A DNA stretch of 64,000 nt. Origin: JAWWPY01 sp963822825. GTDB taxonomy: Bacteria > Actinomycetota > Actinomycetes > Streptosporangiales > Streptosporangiaceae. Shown piece after piece: positions 44,625 to 55,294 of the stretch; position 1 is the stretch's first letter, and each line of letters begins with the position of its first letter. The stretch covers positions 62,001 through 126,000 of the forward strand of contig CAWGIW010000003.1 in the NCBI GenBank assembly GCA_963822825.1, in the 5' to 3' direction. The notes below the pieces were generated by a model, which was given only the letters and a program-made list of their open reading frames with translations, was not told the origin of the DNA and searched no databases. The position numbers and the translations under genes were made by a program.

Positions 44625-45848
44625 TTACCCACGCCGATCAGTCGGGTAGGCGCGGAACCTATCATCGAGCGGGACCGAGGACGCGGGCAGCGTCGTGATG
44701 AGCAGTTCCTCGCGCTTCCCACGGTGGGCCCTAGTGGCAGATGCGCTGTACCGAAGGTCAACTAGGCGCCTGGTGATGTGCCATTGCCGCGCATCTTGCC
44801 GGTCGGCGTCCGTTGGGGACGGGGCCATCTGGGTCGCCGCATACAGGTTCTCGTCCTCGGTGAGGTCCGGGTGGTCGTCGTAGGAGAGGATCCACCGGAC
44901 CTGCGCGTGACTGCACAGGTACCCAGCCAACCGGTAGTGATCCAGACCGCTGAGCCAGTTATGTTGCTCTAGCGGGCTCTTGCCGCGCTCGCTCGGCATC
45001 GACGTGCCGCGTTCGACGTAGCCACCGGCCGGGTCGAACGAGCGCGCGTAGAGCTTCGGGGACTTAGACCAGTAGGGCGGGTCCAGGTAGGCAATGACGC
45101 GGTTAGGGATGAGCTGCGGGTACCACTCCGCGATGTCACTCAGAGTGTCTGCCCAGTCCTTGCACCACACGTCCGCAAGCCGGTTGCTCGCGTACAGGTC
45201 GCCGACGAAGCGCAGCCTAGCCGCCAGTGCCTCCTTGTTGAACCGGCAGTCGATCGGGTAGGCGCTTTCCTGCTTCCGGCCGCCGATAGGGCAGGCCCGG
45301 CCATGCAGAATGCCGGAGAACGTCGTCCTGTTCAGGAACAGGCACTTGACCGCGATGTCCCGGTCCCAGGGGTTCGAGGGTTGCCACGCCTTCCAGTAGT
45401 CCCATCGTTCCAGAGTGACCGGCTCGTTCCACATCCGGTCGATGAGCCATTCCGTGTCGGCCGCCGCAATCTGCCAGAACCGTGCGACGAGCGGGTCTGC
45501 GTCGGCCAGCAAGACACGCCGCACCACGCCGGCCCCGGCCAGCCGCAGCCCGGTTGACGCTCCGCCGGCGAAGGGCTCCACGAACAGCTCGGGCGTGCCC
45601 AGCTCCGCAGCCGCGTTCGTGATCAAGTCACCGATCACGGCGGCAAGACCGGACTTCGCGCCGGGATAGCGCAGTGGCGACTGGTAGCGCATTGCGGCGG
45701 TCGACTTGTCCGCCAAGGGCCCAGGCTCACCGAGCCGACGTGGATGATGCGCTATGCCCGACAACTCCCAAGCCGACGTTGGAACACTCGCGGTGTGGGG
45801 TGCCGCCGCGACCGGAACAGCCGGCTGCCCGGTCTCCGATGCCGTCAT
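44625..45848 (-). CDS. Dam-type (D12 class) DNA adenine N6-methyltransferase
   Basis: About 407 residues from an ATG with AGGAG 9 bases upstream. SAM-binding motif I is FVEPFAGGAS after YPGAKSGLA; the catalytic motif IV is DPPYW. The intervening region (DRMWNEPVTLERWDYWKAWQ, LNRTTFSGIL) is that of the D12/Dam family. It transfers methyl groups to adenine N6. It follows nurA by 36 bp on the same strand, third in the herA-nurA order, and so may mark self DNA for this resection/restriction island. Recognition site unknown. The N-terminal 50 residues are low-complexity. Confidence 0.88.
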   Translation of the reverse strand: MTASETGQPAVPVAAAPHTASVPTSAWELSGIAHHPRRLGEPGPLADKSTAAMRYQSPLRYPGAKSGLAAVIGDLITNAAAELGTPELFVEPFAGGASTGLRLAGAGVVRRVLLADADPLVARFWQIAAADTEWLIDRMWNEPVTLERWDYWKAWQPSNPWDRDIAVKCLFLNRTTFSGILHGRACPIGGRKQESAYPIDCRFNKEALAARLRFVGDLYASNRLADVWCKDWADTLSDIAEWYPQLIPNRVIAYLDPPYWSKSPKLYARSFDPAGGYVERGTSMPSERGKSPLEQHNWLSGLDHYRLAGYLCSHAQVRWILSYDDHPDLTEDENLYAATQMAPSPTDADRQDARQWHITRRLVDLRYSASATRAHRGKREELLITTLPASSVPLDDRFRAYPTDRRG

Positions 45849-45884
45849 CGCCACCCACTCCTGTTAGTGCTGAGGTCAGACATT

Positions 45885-46810
45885 TTAGAAGAAAGGCGTG
45901 AGCCGTACCTGGGTTCGTGCAGTGCCCAGCGCGTCCTGAGCCAGGTAGGTCAGCACCTGGCTTCCGGTGCCGAGTGGCAGTGATGCGTAGTTGTGCGCGA
46001 AGGCGACCGGGATGACCGCGTTCCGGTACAGCATCGTGCCCACCTGGTCGAGCAGGCCGATCGCCGTGTCCAGGCTCGGGTAGTGCGCCAGGTCCACAGC
46101 CTCCGCGTCGTCTGTCGGGTCACCGGATGGCATCGGCGGCATGCTGAAGACCAGCGTTCTGCTGTCGCGCGCACGGTAGATGAACCGCCGCCCGTAGTCG
46201 GTGTCGTAGCCGTATGCACGGTTCCCTTCGCGGTGCTGGACGTGGTCCCGGATATAACGGTCGGGTAGGCAGAGCAGATATCCGGGCGGAATGTACTCAC
46301 GGATATGCTCGGCATGTTCGGCGAGCGCGCCACCCTTCTCGATGCCAATGACGACGGGCAGGCCTGCCCTCCCGGCGGCCAGCTCCTGGGCGTGGATGGC
46401 CTGGAGGAACCGCAGAGCGTGGCGCTTGAGTCCGGCTGGCCGCCCGAACATGGCAAGGGGCCCATCGAGCAGGAAGGCGCATCTCGGGAAGACGCGGCCA
46501 GGATCGACCATCGAGAAGATGCGGATTTGCCAGAGGAACGTCAGCAGCTCAAGCACAAGCATCAGCCTGCCGAGCGCGTTGTCGTTGGAGCCGAACTCGA
46601 CCACCTCGTCGTGCGTATTGGTCGCGTCGGTGAAGTAGAGAGCGGTGCCACACTTCTCGCACGTCGCCCCGCCGAGTGGGACAACGAGCCCCCCGGCGTC
46701 ACAGTCCCTGTCGTGTCGTCCCGGGCAGCGTTCCAGGGTGACGCTTGATACCGGGACCGTCGGCGTGCCGAGCACGTGCGCGAGCACATCGGCGAGGATG
46801 ATGGCACAGG
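45885..46810 (-). pseudogene. nurA: NurA-like nuclease, C-terminal piece (interrupted gene)
   Basis: About 300 residues of a NurA-domain protein. CPGRHDRDCDAG with CEKCGTALY looks like a zinc-binding insert. It continues FGSNDNALGRLMLVLELL, VFPRCAFLLDGPLAMFG, VVIGIEKGGALAEHAEHI and ends GTARTQVRLTPFF. The N-terminal part, with the first acidic motif, is at 49447-49953, so the gene was cut by the 2.6-kb insertion between. NurA acts with HerA in DNA end resection. Alone this piece lacks the first metal-binding Asp. Confidence 0.75.
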
Positions 46811-46828
46811 CGGCCCCGGCGGGCGGGG

Positions 46829-48815
46829 GTGAGCGTGATGAGCGCGCCGGCTAGGCCGTGGGAGCGGCTGGAGGGCAAGATCGGGCCGCGGCACCGTGAT
46901 CGCCTTGCGGCTGTGTATGTGCGTCAGTCCACCGCGCAGCAAGTCCATGATCACCAGGAGTCCACGCGGCTGCAGTATGGGCTGGCGGAACGGGCGGCCG
47001 CCCTGGGGTGGGCGGCGTCGAGGGTGCTGGTGATCGATGATGATCTTGGGCATTCCGCGTCGGGGACAGTCGCCAGGCCGGGCTTCCAGCGGCTGGTGTC
47101 CGAGGTCGGGCTCGATCATGTGGGCATTGTGCTGGGCATCGAGATGTCGCGGCTGGCCCGCAGTGGCCGGGAATGGCATCAGCTTCTGGAGCTGTGTGCC
47201 CTGTCTCAGACCTTGCTGGGGGATCCGGACGGGATCTATGACCCGGCTGATCATAATGACCGTCTCCTGCTGGGGCTGAAGGGCACGATCAGCGAGGCTG
47301 AGCTGTACCTGATCAAGCAGCGGATGTGGTCGGGGCGGCTGGCCAAGGCCCGGCGGGGGGAACTGGCCGTGCCGCTGCCGGCTGGTTATGTGCGGCGCCC
47401 GTCGGGTGAGGTGGCCCTGGATCCTGATGAGCAGGCCCAGGCCGTGATCCGCCTGATCTTCGGCCTGTTTGAGCGGCTGGGCACGGTGAACGCGGTGCTG
47501 TGCTTCCTGGCTGACAATCACATCCAGCTCGGCGTGCGGGTGCGTGAAGGCGCGGGCCGCGGGGAGCTTGAAGTGGCGCCAGCCGAGCCGGGCCACGCTG
47601 CAGAACATCTCTGCGTAATCCGGCTTACGCTGGGATTACGCCTATGGCCGCAGCACGATAGATCCCCGGCGGCGGCAGGCAGGGCGGCCGTTCACCGGAC
47701 GGGTGCGCACCGCCGCGAGGACTGGGCCGTGTTCCTGCCGGGGCTGCTGCCTGGCTATATCAGCATCGGGCAGTACGAGAAGAACAGGCAGCGGATGGAG
47801 GCCAACCGGTCCTGGTCCAGGGCATGGGGGTGGTGCGCAACGGCCGGCCCTGCTGGCCGGGCTGGTGGCCTGCGGGCGCTGCGGCCAGAAAATGACGGTC
47901 CGCTACCAGCGGGGAGCCAGGCGGGGATCTGCGCCCGGTCTACGTGTGTTCCCGGGAGAAGGCTGACCACGGGGGCGGTCAGTGCCAGCAGCTCGCCGGC
48001 TCGCGCGAGGACGCCTATGTCACCGGGCTGATGCTGGATGCGCTGGCCCCGGCCGCGCTGGAGGTTTCCCTGGCCGCGGCCGGGCAGGCCGGGGCCCGGC
48101 GCGCCAGGTGGACCAGATCTGGCGGCAGCGCCTGGAACGCGCTGATTTCGCCGCTGACCGGGCCTGCTGTCAGTACCAGCTCACCGAACCCGAGAACCGG
48201 CTGGTGGCGCGGCAGCTGGAAAAGGAGTGGGAAGCTGCGCTGGCCGAACGCCAGCGCCTGGGCGAGGAGCACGACCGCTTCACCGCCAGCCGGCCCCGTG
48301 CCCTCACCCCGGCCGAGCGCAGCCAGATCCGCGCCCTGGCCGCCGACATCCCACCATCTGGCATGCGCCCACCACCACCGACGCTGACCGCAAGCAGCTG
48401 ATCCGCCATCTCGTCGAGCAGGTCCGGGTCGAGGTGCTCGGCGCCAGCGAGAAGGTGAAGTGGACGTCGTGTGGGCGGGCGGGCACCGCACCACCGCACA
48501 GATCACCCGCCCGGTGGCCAGCCTCACCCAGCTCAGCTACTACCCCCAGCTCGCCGGGCGGCCCGCGAACTGGCACACGCCGGACTGGCCCATGCGCAGA
48601 TCGCCGCCCAGCTCACCACCGAAGGATTCCGGCCACCCAAACGCTGCGAAGCCTTCACCGCCGCCGCGGTCAGCGACCTGCTGCGCGCCGCAGGCGCCCA
48701 GCTCCCCCGCAGCCCCGCCCGCCGCCCGCCCCTGGCCGAGCATGAATGGTGGCTGCGCGACCTGGCAGCCCACCTGGGCATGTCCCACATCACCCTGGAC
48801 TCCCTGCCGGCGGTG
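46829..48815 (+). pseudogene. Large serine recombinase, frameshifted and truncated
   Basis: The start has the resolvase fold with AAVYVRQSTAQQVHDHQES (catalytic Ser), VLVIDDDLGHSASG and LGIEMSRLARSGREWHQLL, then the recombinase domain AGYVRRPSGEVALDPDEQAQ. From about 47570 the frame changes repeatedly: NPAYAGIYAYG, FLPGLLPGYISIGQYEKN, LLAGLVACGRCGQKMTVRYQ (zinc ribbon), ENRLVARQLEKEWEAALAERQ. The C-terminus stops at DLAAHLGMSHITL where the IS5 fragment begins. Without an intact zinc ribbon and coiled coil it should not integrate DNA. It was inserted into nurA. Confidence 0.75.
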
Positions 48816-49447
48816 ATCACGATGGCCAGCGGTTCTGGCCCTGCTCGCAGGCCAGGTGCACCTTGCTGGTCAGCCCGCCGCGGGACCGGCCCAGGCCATG
48901 GTCATCCGGCTCGGTATCTACCCCGCCGGGCGGCTCTGCCTGCAGGTCCCCTTTTTCCGCGCCCCGGCCGCATGCTGGTGCGCCCGCGCGACCGTGGAAT
49001 CCACCGACACGTCCCAGGTGATCAGCCCGGCCGCACCGGCCCGCGCCTGCAGCACGGTCAGGATCCGTGCCCAGGTGCCGTCCCGCTGCCACCGGCGGAA
49101 CAGCCCGTACACCGACTGCCAGGGCCCGTACCGCTCCGGCACGTCCCGCCACGGCGCCCCAGTCCGGACCCGCCACCGGATCCCGTCGATGAGCTGGCGT
49201 CTTGTCCACTTCGGCGGACGCCCTGGCTTCTTGCCGCGCGGCAGCAGCGGCTCCAGCACCGCCCACTGCGCGTCACTCAGGTCCGCCCGGCCGCTGACCG
49301 GTACGGTAGGCATGAGGTCTCCGGTATGCAGGTCTTCTAGGTCGATGACTCATCTACCGGAGACCTCATGCCATTCCGGGCACCGACACGCTATGTCACC
49401 AGCTTGTGACCAACCACCTCATCTCAGACAACCTTTTAAACACGCCC
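48816..49447 (-). mobile_element. Truncated IS5-family element with one terminal repeat
   Basis: Minus-strand transposase start MPTVPVSGRADLSDAQWAV, then LPRGKKPGRPPKWTRRQLID, WRDVPERYGPWQSVY, ITWDVSVDSTVARAHQHAAG (first catalytic Asp). A +1 change then gives GLGRSRGGLTSKVHLACEQ, as in two-frame IS5 elements. The rest of the DDE domain is missing at 48816. The terminal sequence CCTTTTAAACACGCCC (49432-49447) abuts CTAG, a usual IS5 target. The other end is lost, so it is an incomplete copy. Confidence 0.75.
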
Positions 49448-49953
49448 TAGTATTCGTGCCCGCCGGACCCTCGAGCTCGCACGTCGTGAACAGCTCCCAG
49501 ACCGCCTCGCGCCAGGCCTCGTGGATACTCTGGCCGGACCGGATCGTCACGATGCTGGTGGGAACGACACCCTTTACCAAGGCGGCCCTGGTGGCCTGCG
49601 CGATCGCGACGGGGTCGACAAACCCGCCGGGCGGGGCAGGCGCTAGCGCGTCCAGCTGACTGAATACCCCTGCGACCTGGGCAAACCCGACGCGGGCCGA
49701 CGGGAACTCGGGCCGGACCTCGACCTCCTGTTTCGAACCGTCGATCGAGATCGCGTAGGCAGGCTCCGGCAGGCCGCTGACCGGCAAGCGTGGCTGCTTC
49801 GACGAGCAGGTCCGCGATCGGCGGCGGCCCGCTCACGGCAGGCGGCAGGAAGTACGACTCGAGCGCCTGGCGTACCGAGGGGTCCATCGCGGTGCGGACA
49901 TGGCCAAGCCTGCTGGCGCGCTCGGGCGCGCCCTCGGGATGAATGTAGGGCAC
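49447..49953 (-). pseudogene. nurA: NurA-like nuclease, N-terminal piece (interrupted gene)
   Basis: Begins MPYIHPEGAPERASRLG, 6 bp after the herA stop. AISIDGSKQEVEV carries the first metal-binding Asp of NurA, followed by SARVGFAQVAGVF and IHEAWREAVWELFTTCELEG. One extra T near 49794 breaks the frame between DLLVEAATL and PVSGLPEPA. At 49447 the gene stops at the CTAG flanking the IS5 end. The continuation is at 46810-45885. HerA-nurA order is the classical operon order for this resection pair. Confidence 0.75.
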
Positions 49954-49959
49954 CGCCGG

Positions 49960-52008
49960 TCACCGCCCGCTCTGGGCCGGAATGGCGTCGAGCGGTGCCA
50001 GGCCCGCCTCGACGCGGGCGACGTTGATCATGGTCCGGTCGAACTTGAGCACCTGGACTGGCACGATGTACTTGCCGGACCGGGTCTTGATCCGGACGAA
50101 CCCGCGGTCCTCGGCGGACAGGATGTCCGACTCGAACGACTTGAAGTCGTAGTACTTGGATAGCGTGCTGATCTCGTCGCTGTTGTTCAGGTGCGCGACG
50201 ATCCAGTTGCTCGTGTTGGCCAGGACAGCGGGGGCGACCGCCGTGACCTCCTGGGTCGCGTAGACCAAGCCGATCTTGAGCTTGGCGGCCTCCTTGGCCA
50301 GCCGGACGTACGGGTTGGGGCTGGCGGAGTCGTATGTCTTCCGGTCGAAGAGCCGGTGCGCCTCCTCGATGACGATCTGCATCCGGTGCAAAGCCTGGCC
50401 GCCGACGAACCGGTCGGTGGCCATGGTGAGCAGGTGGTTGATCACCCGCTCGGATAGGAGCTGGAGCACCTGCTCCGTACCGCGAGACAGGTCGACTATC
50501 ACCAGCCGTCCGGCGACGAGGTCGGTGTAGATCCGATCAGCGTAGTCCTCGCTAGCCTGGTAGCTGTGGAAGGGCCGCAGCCGCCCCAACCACCGCCAGC
50601 CGAGCTTTCCTCCGGTTGGAGCGTACAGCGCGAGAATCGCATCGATCGATCGGTCATCCAGCCAGCTCGTCGCCGTGGTGTCGCCGTTTTCTTTCGCGTC
50701 CATCAACCAGTCCACGACCGCCTGCAGCGCTTCAGGACCCTCTACGTTGACCTGTCCCTGGCCACCAGCCGAGGTGATCGTGAAGCCCGTGCCGGCGGCG
50801 TTGAACGCTTCCACGAGTTCCCTGTTCATGACGGTGGAGAACCGATGGCGTGCTCTTGCAGTGAAGCCCGCCTTCGCCAGCAGCGCGTAGAAGCAGAACC
50901 GCGCCCGCGCATTGCGGTTCCTTCGCGAGAAGTTCACTCGCCCGTCCGCGTCGGGCTGCGGATCGCCGAGTTCCGCCTCGATGAAGTTGTTGATGTACTC
51001 GCCTTTTGCAGCTCCCGCGAGCACGTCGCCGATGACCTCCTGGGCCGCGTCGATCTGCGCCTGGTCGTAGAAGTTGATCTGCAGCGGCCGCACGCCCGTT
51101 TCGTCTGCTCGTGCCCCGAACCGGTAGATCACCACGTCGTCGCCGAGCTGCGCCAGCGCCGTGTCATCGTCCTGCGAGTTGGGGTTGGCGTACTCACCTT
51201 GGGGGTCGAAGAGCAGCTGACCGATCGGCTCGCCGATCCGCTTGGCGTGCCGGTAGGTGGCGACGGCCAGCGTTTTCATCGTGTTCGACTTGCCCATCCG
51301 GGTCATGCCGAAGACAGCGGTCTTCATCTCAATGAAGTCCGCCACCCGCACCTGGACTGGGACCAGGTGCTCGCCGTGCTCCCTGGCCCGGCGGCGGGTC
51401 GAGGAGTACCGAACCGACCCGATGTCCAGCAAGTGCGGCCTGGTGCCCGCCCGCAGCTCGTCCTCGGTGATCTGCGGGTAAGAGGCCAGCACCGCTAGTG
51501 CGTCCGGCGTGGGCTTGTACACGCGGTACCTGCTCGCCGCGTAAAGGTTGTCGATGTCCGCGCCGAAGTCGAGGAACGACTGCCCGTCGGCCAGGTCCGT
51601 CTGGTAAAAGGTGCCGAGGATCCGGCACTTCAGCCCGGACCGCTGCATCTCCTGCTGGGTCAGCACGTCGATCGTGAGGTTGCCGTCGGTGAGCATCTGG
51701 CGCATGGCGAACTCACGGACCTCGACGAGCTCCGCCTGACGCGGCAGCTGGCAGGTGTCATCCACCCGGAGCAGGAGCACCTCCTCGTCCTCGCGGTCGG
51801 CGACCGCCCCTAGTGGCATGACGGTGGCAATCAGGAAGCTGTGCAGCGGGATACCGCCGGCGTCCGCCTTCCACTTGTCGTCGGTGGAGATCAGCGCGTG
51901 CTGGAAGTCCAGCTGGTAGATCCCGCCCACCTGCCGCGCTCCCGCGAGCAGCCGGGTGTGCAGAAGCGAGGAGTCCAGCCTCGCCATCTGCGTCAGATCG
52001 GTCATCAT
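49960..52008 (-). CDS. herA: HerA-family DNA translocase/helicase
   Basis: 682 residues. A HAS-barrel-like N-terminus (about 1-210) precedes Walker A GMTRMGKSNT at 234-243 and Walker B QIVIEEAHRL at about 545-555, with GLVYATQEVTAVAPAVLANT after it, typical of HerA/FtsK-type hexameric pumps. HerA with NurA resects double-stranded ends; HerA proteins also power several phage-defence complexes. Leads a minus-strand operon with nurA (7-bp gap) and a Dam-type methylase, and is divergent from the restriction operon. Its own partner nurA is interrupted. Alternative: stand-alone HerA of a defence pair. Confidence 0.9.
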   Translation of the reverse strand: MMTDLTQMARLDSSLLHTRLLAGARQVGGIYQLDFQHALISTDDKWKADAGGIPLHSFLIATVMPLGAVADREDEEVLLLRVDDTCQLPRQAELVEVREFAMRQMLTDGNLTIDVLTQQEMQRSGLKCRILGTFYQTDLADGQSFLDFGADIDNLYAASRYRVYKPTPDALAVLASYPQITEDELRAGTRPHLLDIGSVRYSSTRRRAREHGEHLVPVQVRVADFIEMKTAVFGMTRMGKSNTMKTLAVATYRHAKRIGEPIGQLLFDPQGEYANPNSQDDDTALAQLGDDVVIYRFGARADETGVRPLQINFYDQAQIDAAQEVIGDVLAGAAKGEYINNFIEAELGDPQPDADGRVNFSRRNRNARARFCFYALLAKAGFTARARHRFSTVMNRELVEAFNAAGTGFTITSAGGQGQVNVEGPEALQAVVDWLMDAKENGDTTATSWLDDRSIDAILALYAPTGGKLGWRWLGRLRPFHSYQASEDYADRIYTDLVAGRLVIVDLSRGTEQVLQLLSERVINHLLTMATDRFVGGQALHRMQIVIEEAHRLFDRKTYDSASPNPYVRLAKEAAKLKIGLVYATQEVTAVAPAVLANTSNWIVAHLNNSDEISTLSKYYDFKSFESDILSAEDRGFVRIKTRSGKYIVPVQVLKFDRTMINVARVEAGLAPLDAIPAQSGR

Positions 52009-52112
52009 CGACCCCTAAGGGAGGTGCGCTCATTGAGGTGGCAGCCGAAGAATGGGTGCCACACGTTATTCTGGCACTACCCTCCGACATTCCAGGCCGC
52101 CTACATGGGTAA

Positions 52113-52129
52113 TTCCCTCGCTTAGGGAA
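52113..52129. promoter_or_regulatory. Inverted repeat in the herA/res divergent spacer
   Basis: TTCCCT-CGCTT-AGGGAA, 6-bp perfect arms, in a 224-bp spacer of lower GC. It lies 105 bp before herA and 104 bp before the res start at 52233, i.e. midway, so one regulator could act on both operons. Confidence 0.4.
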
Positions 52130-52232
52130 ATAACGTGCTATTTCACCACAAACGCCACGGGTCGTTGAACCTCGGAGTAACATCCGACCGTTACTACGCT
52201 TAGGCCAAGAACAGAGAGGAGGGGTGCCACCG

Positions 52233-55200
52233 GTGGCGGATCGGATCATCGATAACCCGATCATCAACTCCCCGTACCGCGCCCCTGAGCAGTACTTCAG
52301 GTTCGACGACGAGGGCATCACCAACGAGAAGGTGCCGGGGCGGCGGCCGAGCCAGTACTTTATCCCGGTGCCGCGGCCGCGCAAGCGCGGCCAGCAGATC
52401 GAGCTGGAATTCGCCGAGTTCACCGCGGACAAGATCAGGCAGAACGACTTCGTCAACCAGGTCCGTGACCGCGTCGGCATCTGGCGCAAGCAGCGGTACC
52501 CGCACGTCACGCCCACCACCCGCCGCCTCCTCGAGCACTGGTCCGACCCCGAGCGGGACAACCCGATCCTGTTCGCGCAGCGGGAGGCCGCCGAGACCGC
52601 GATCTACCTCGCCGAGGCGGCGCAGAAGGCGGGCGACGCCTGGATCCGCAACCAGCTCAACGAGACGAACACCGCCTGCAACCTCGGCCTGCACCGGGTC
52701 GCGCTGAAGATGGCGACCGGCTCCGGCAAGACCGTCGTGATGGCGATGCTCATCGCCTGGCAGACGCTGAACAAGGCCGCCCAGCCGAACGACGCGCGCT
52801 TCGCCAAGCGGTTCCTCATCATCACCCCCGGCCTGACGATCAGGGACCGGCTCCGCGTCCTGCTCCCGGAGGACGAGCAGAACTACTACAAGCTCCGCGG
52901 CCTCGTCCCCGCCGACCTGCAGAGAGCGGCCTCGGCGAGGCGAAGATCGTCATCGCCAACTACCACCAGCTCCAGCGCCGTGAGACCAAGCAGGGCAAGT
53001 CGGTCGGCTCGCTCACCAAGGAGCTCCTGGCCGGCAGCGCCGGCGCGGCCTCACCGTTCAGGGAGAGCGCCGGCCAGATGGTCGCCCGGGTCTGCCGTGA
53101 CCTCGGCGGCACCTCAGGGATCGTGGTGCTCAACGACGAGGCGCACCACTGCTACCTCGACCGGTACGACAACCCGGAAGAGGACGGCACCACCGAGAAG
53201 GACCTCACCGGCGACGACAAGGCCGAGGCGGCCAAGAACACCGAGGCAGCCCGGCTCTGGTTCAACGGCCTGCGCGCGATCAACGAGAAGATGGGCGTTA
53301 AGGCCGTCTACGACCTGTCCGCCACGCCAAGCTTCCTCTCCGGTTCCGGTTACCGGGAGGGCACGCTCTTCCCCTGGGTGGCCTCCGACTTCGGCCTGGT
53401 CGAGGCGATCGAGTCCGGCATCGTGAAGATCCCCCGCGTCCCCGTCGACGACAACGCGACCACGCCGAACGTCGCGTTCCTCAACCTCTGGCCGGGCATC
53501 AAGGACGGCCTGCCGAAGAAGGGCCGCAACGCCGGCGCGGTCACCCCCGACCAACTGCCCGGCCTCCTCGAAGGCGCGCTCACCGCGCTTTACGACTCCT
53601 ACGCCCGCTCGTACGCCGCCTGGGAGGGCTCCGACGCGAAGAAGTACGGCGAGCCCGCCCCCGTCTTCATCGTCGTCTGCAACAACACGACCGTCTCCAA
53701 GATGGTCTACGACTACATCTCGGGCTGGGAGAAGCCCCTTAGCGATTACCAGTCCGTCTGGGTGCCCGGCAAGCTCTCGCTGTTCAGCAACGTCGAGCAC
53801 GGCAAGCCGATCGCCCGGCCGCGCACGATCCTCGTCGACTCCCTCCAGTTCGAATCCGGCGAGGGGCTTTCCGCGGAGTTCAAGAAGATCGCATCCACCG
53901 AGATCGAGGAATTCCGCGCCGACTACGCCCGCCGTGTCCCCGGCCGCAAGGCCGAGGAGATGGACGACGGGACGATCATGCGCGAGGTGATGAACACCGT
54001 CGGGAAGTCCGGCAAGCTCGGCGAGCCGGTCCGCTGCGTCGTGTCCGTCTCGATGCTCACCGAGGGCTGGGACGCCAACACCGTCACCCACATCCTCGGC
54101 GTCCGCGCGTTCGGCACCCAGCTCCTCTGCGAGCAGGTCGTCGGCCGGGGACTGCGCCGCCGCTCCTACGAGCCCGACGAGAACGGCTTCTTCACCCCCG
54201 AGTACGCCGACGTGTACGGCGTCCCGTTCCAGTTCATGCCCACGGTCGGCAAGGACAAGAACCGGACGATGCGGCCGACGCGCTCCGTCCACGCCCTGCC
54301 CGAGAGAGCAGACTCGAAAATCAGCTTTCCGAGGGTGGCGGGTTACCGGCTCGAGATCCGCGATCCGGAACTGTTCGAGGAATTTACCGAACAGTCCCGG
54401 CTGACTCTGGACACGAAAGACATTCCCACCCAGACGGTGGTCGGCGGGCTGATCGGCGAAACCGAGCAGCACACCCTCGACGAGCTGCGGGCCAAGCGGG
54501 ACCAGGAGATCGCCTACGTCCTCGCGCACCGGATCATGACCTGGTTCGACGCTGGCCGCGACCCGCGGCCCTGGTACTTCCCGCAGGTGCTCCGGATCAC
54601 CAAGCTGTGGATGGCAAGCTGCGTCACCTACCTAGGGGGCACGTTCCCCGGCCTGCTGCTGCTTGCGGAGAACGCTGACGAGGCCGCCCGCCGCATCCTG
54701 CACGAGTCCATCTCCAAGCAGGAGGGCAACAAGTTCGCGCAGGTCGTGCCGGTGTTCCGGCAGGGCGAGCGAACCGGGTCGACCGACGGAGTGGACTTCG
54801 TCACGACCAAGGAGGTCTACCCGACCAGCGAGAGGTCCCACGTGAACTTCGTCGTCCTCGACGGGATCGGCGGGAACTTGTGGGAGAAGTCGGTCGCGGA
54901 GATCTGCGAGACACTGCCGACCGTGGCCGCCTACGTGAAGAACGACCGCCTCGGGTTCACCGTCCCGTACACGATGCAGGGCCGCAGCCATGAGTACATC
55001 CCCGACTTCCTGGTCAGGCTCAAGCCGCGTGAGGACGACGACCCGGTACGGACGCTAATCGTCGAGGTGTCAGGGACACTGAAGAAGGAGGCACCCACCA
55101 GGGAGAAGGCGGAGACCACCAGGAACCTGTGGGTGCCGGCGATCAACGGCAACGGCGCGTTCGGCCGGTGGGGATACGCCGAGCTACGCGACCCCAAGAC

Positions 55201-55294
55201 GTTCCGCGCCGACCTGGCAGCCGCCATCGAGACGCTGTACCTAGAACCCTCCGAGTTCGCCCGCGAAGGAGCGAGCAGCCATGCCACCGCGTAA
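52233..55294 (+). CDS. BPTD_3080-type restriction endonuclease/helicase subunit, one frameshift
   Basis: About 1020 residues, GTG start chosen for GGAGGGG eight bases upstream. DNPIINSPYRAPEQYFRFDDEG and VNQVRDRVGIWRKQRYP, then VALKMATGSGKTVVMAML (Walker A), VVLNDEAHHCYLDRY (DEAH box), YDLSATPSFL and SVSMLTEGWDANTVTHI, LLCEQVVGRGLRR (motif VI) show a type III-like SF2 helicase. The frame breaks at about 52925 between VPADLQ and GLGEAKIVIANYHQ. One G seems to be missing. The C-terminal part YIPDFLVRL...RTLIVEVSG is the nuclease core (PD-(D/E)xK). It overlaps mod by 14 bases. Confidence 0.85.

Noticed and set aside
53114..54529. 471-codon minus-strand frame opposite the restriction subunit
   Set aside because: Antisense shadow; the plus strand encodes helicase motifs in order.
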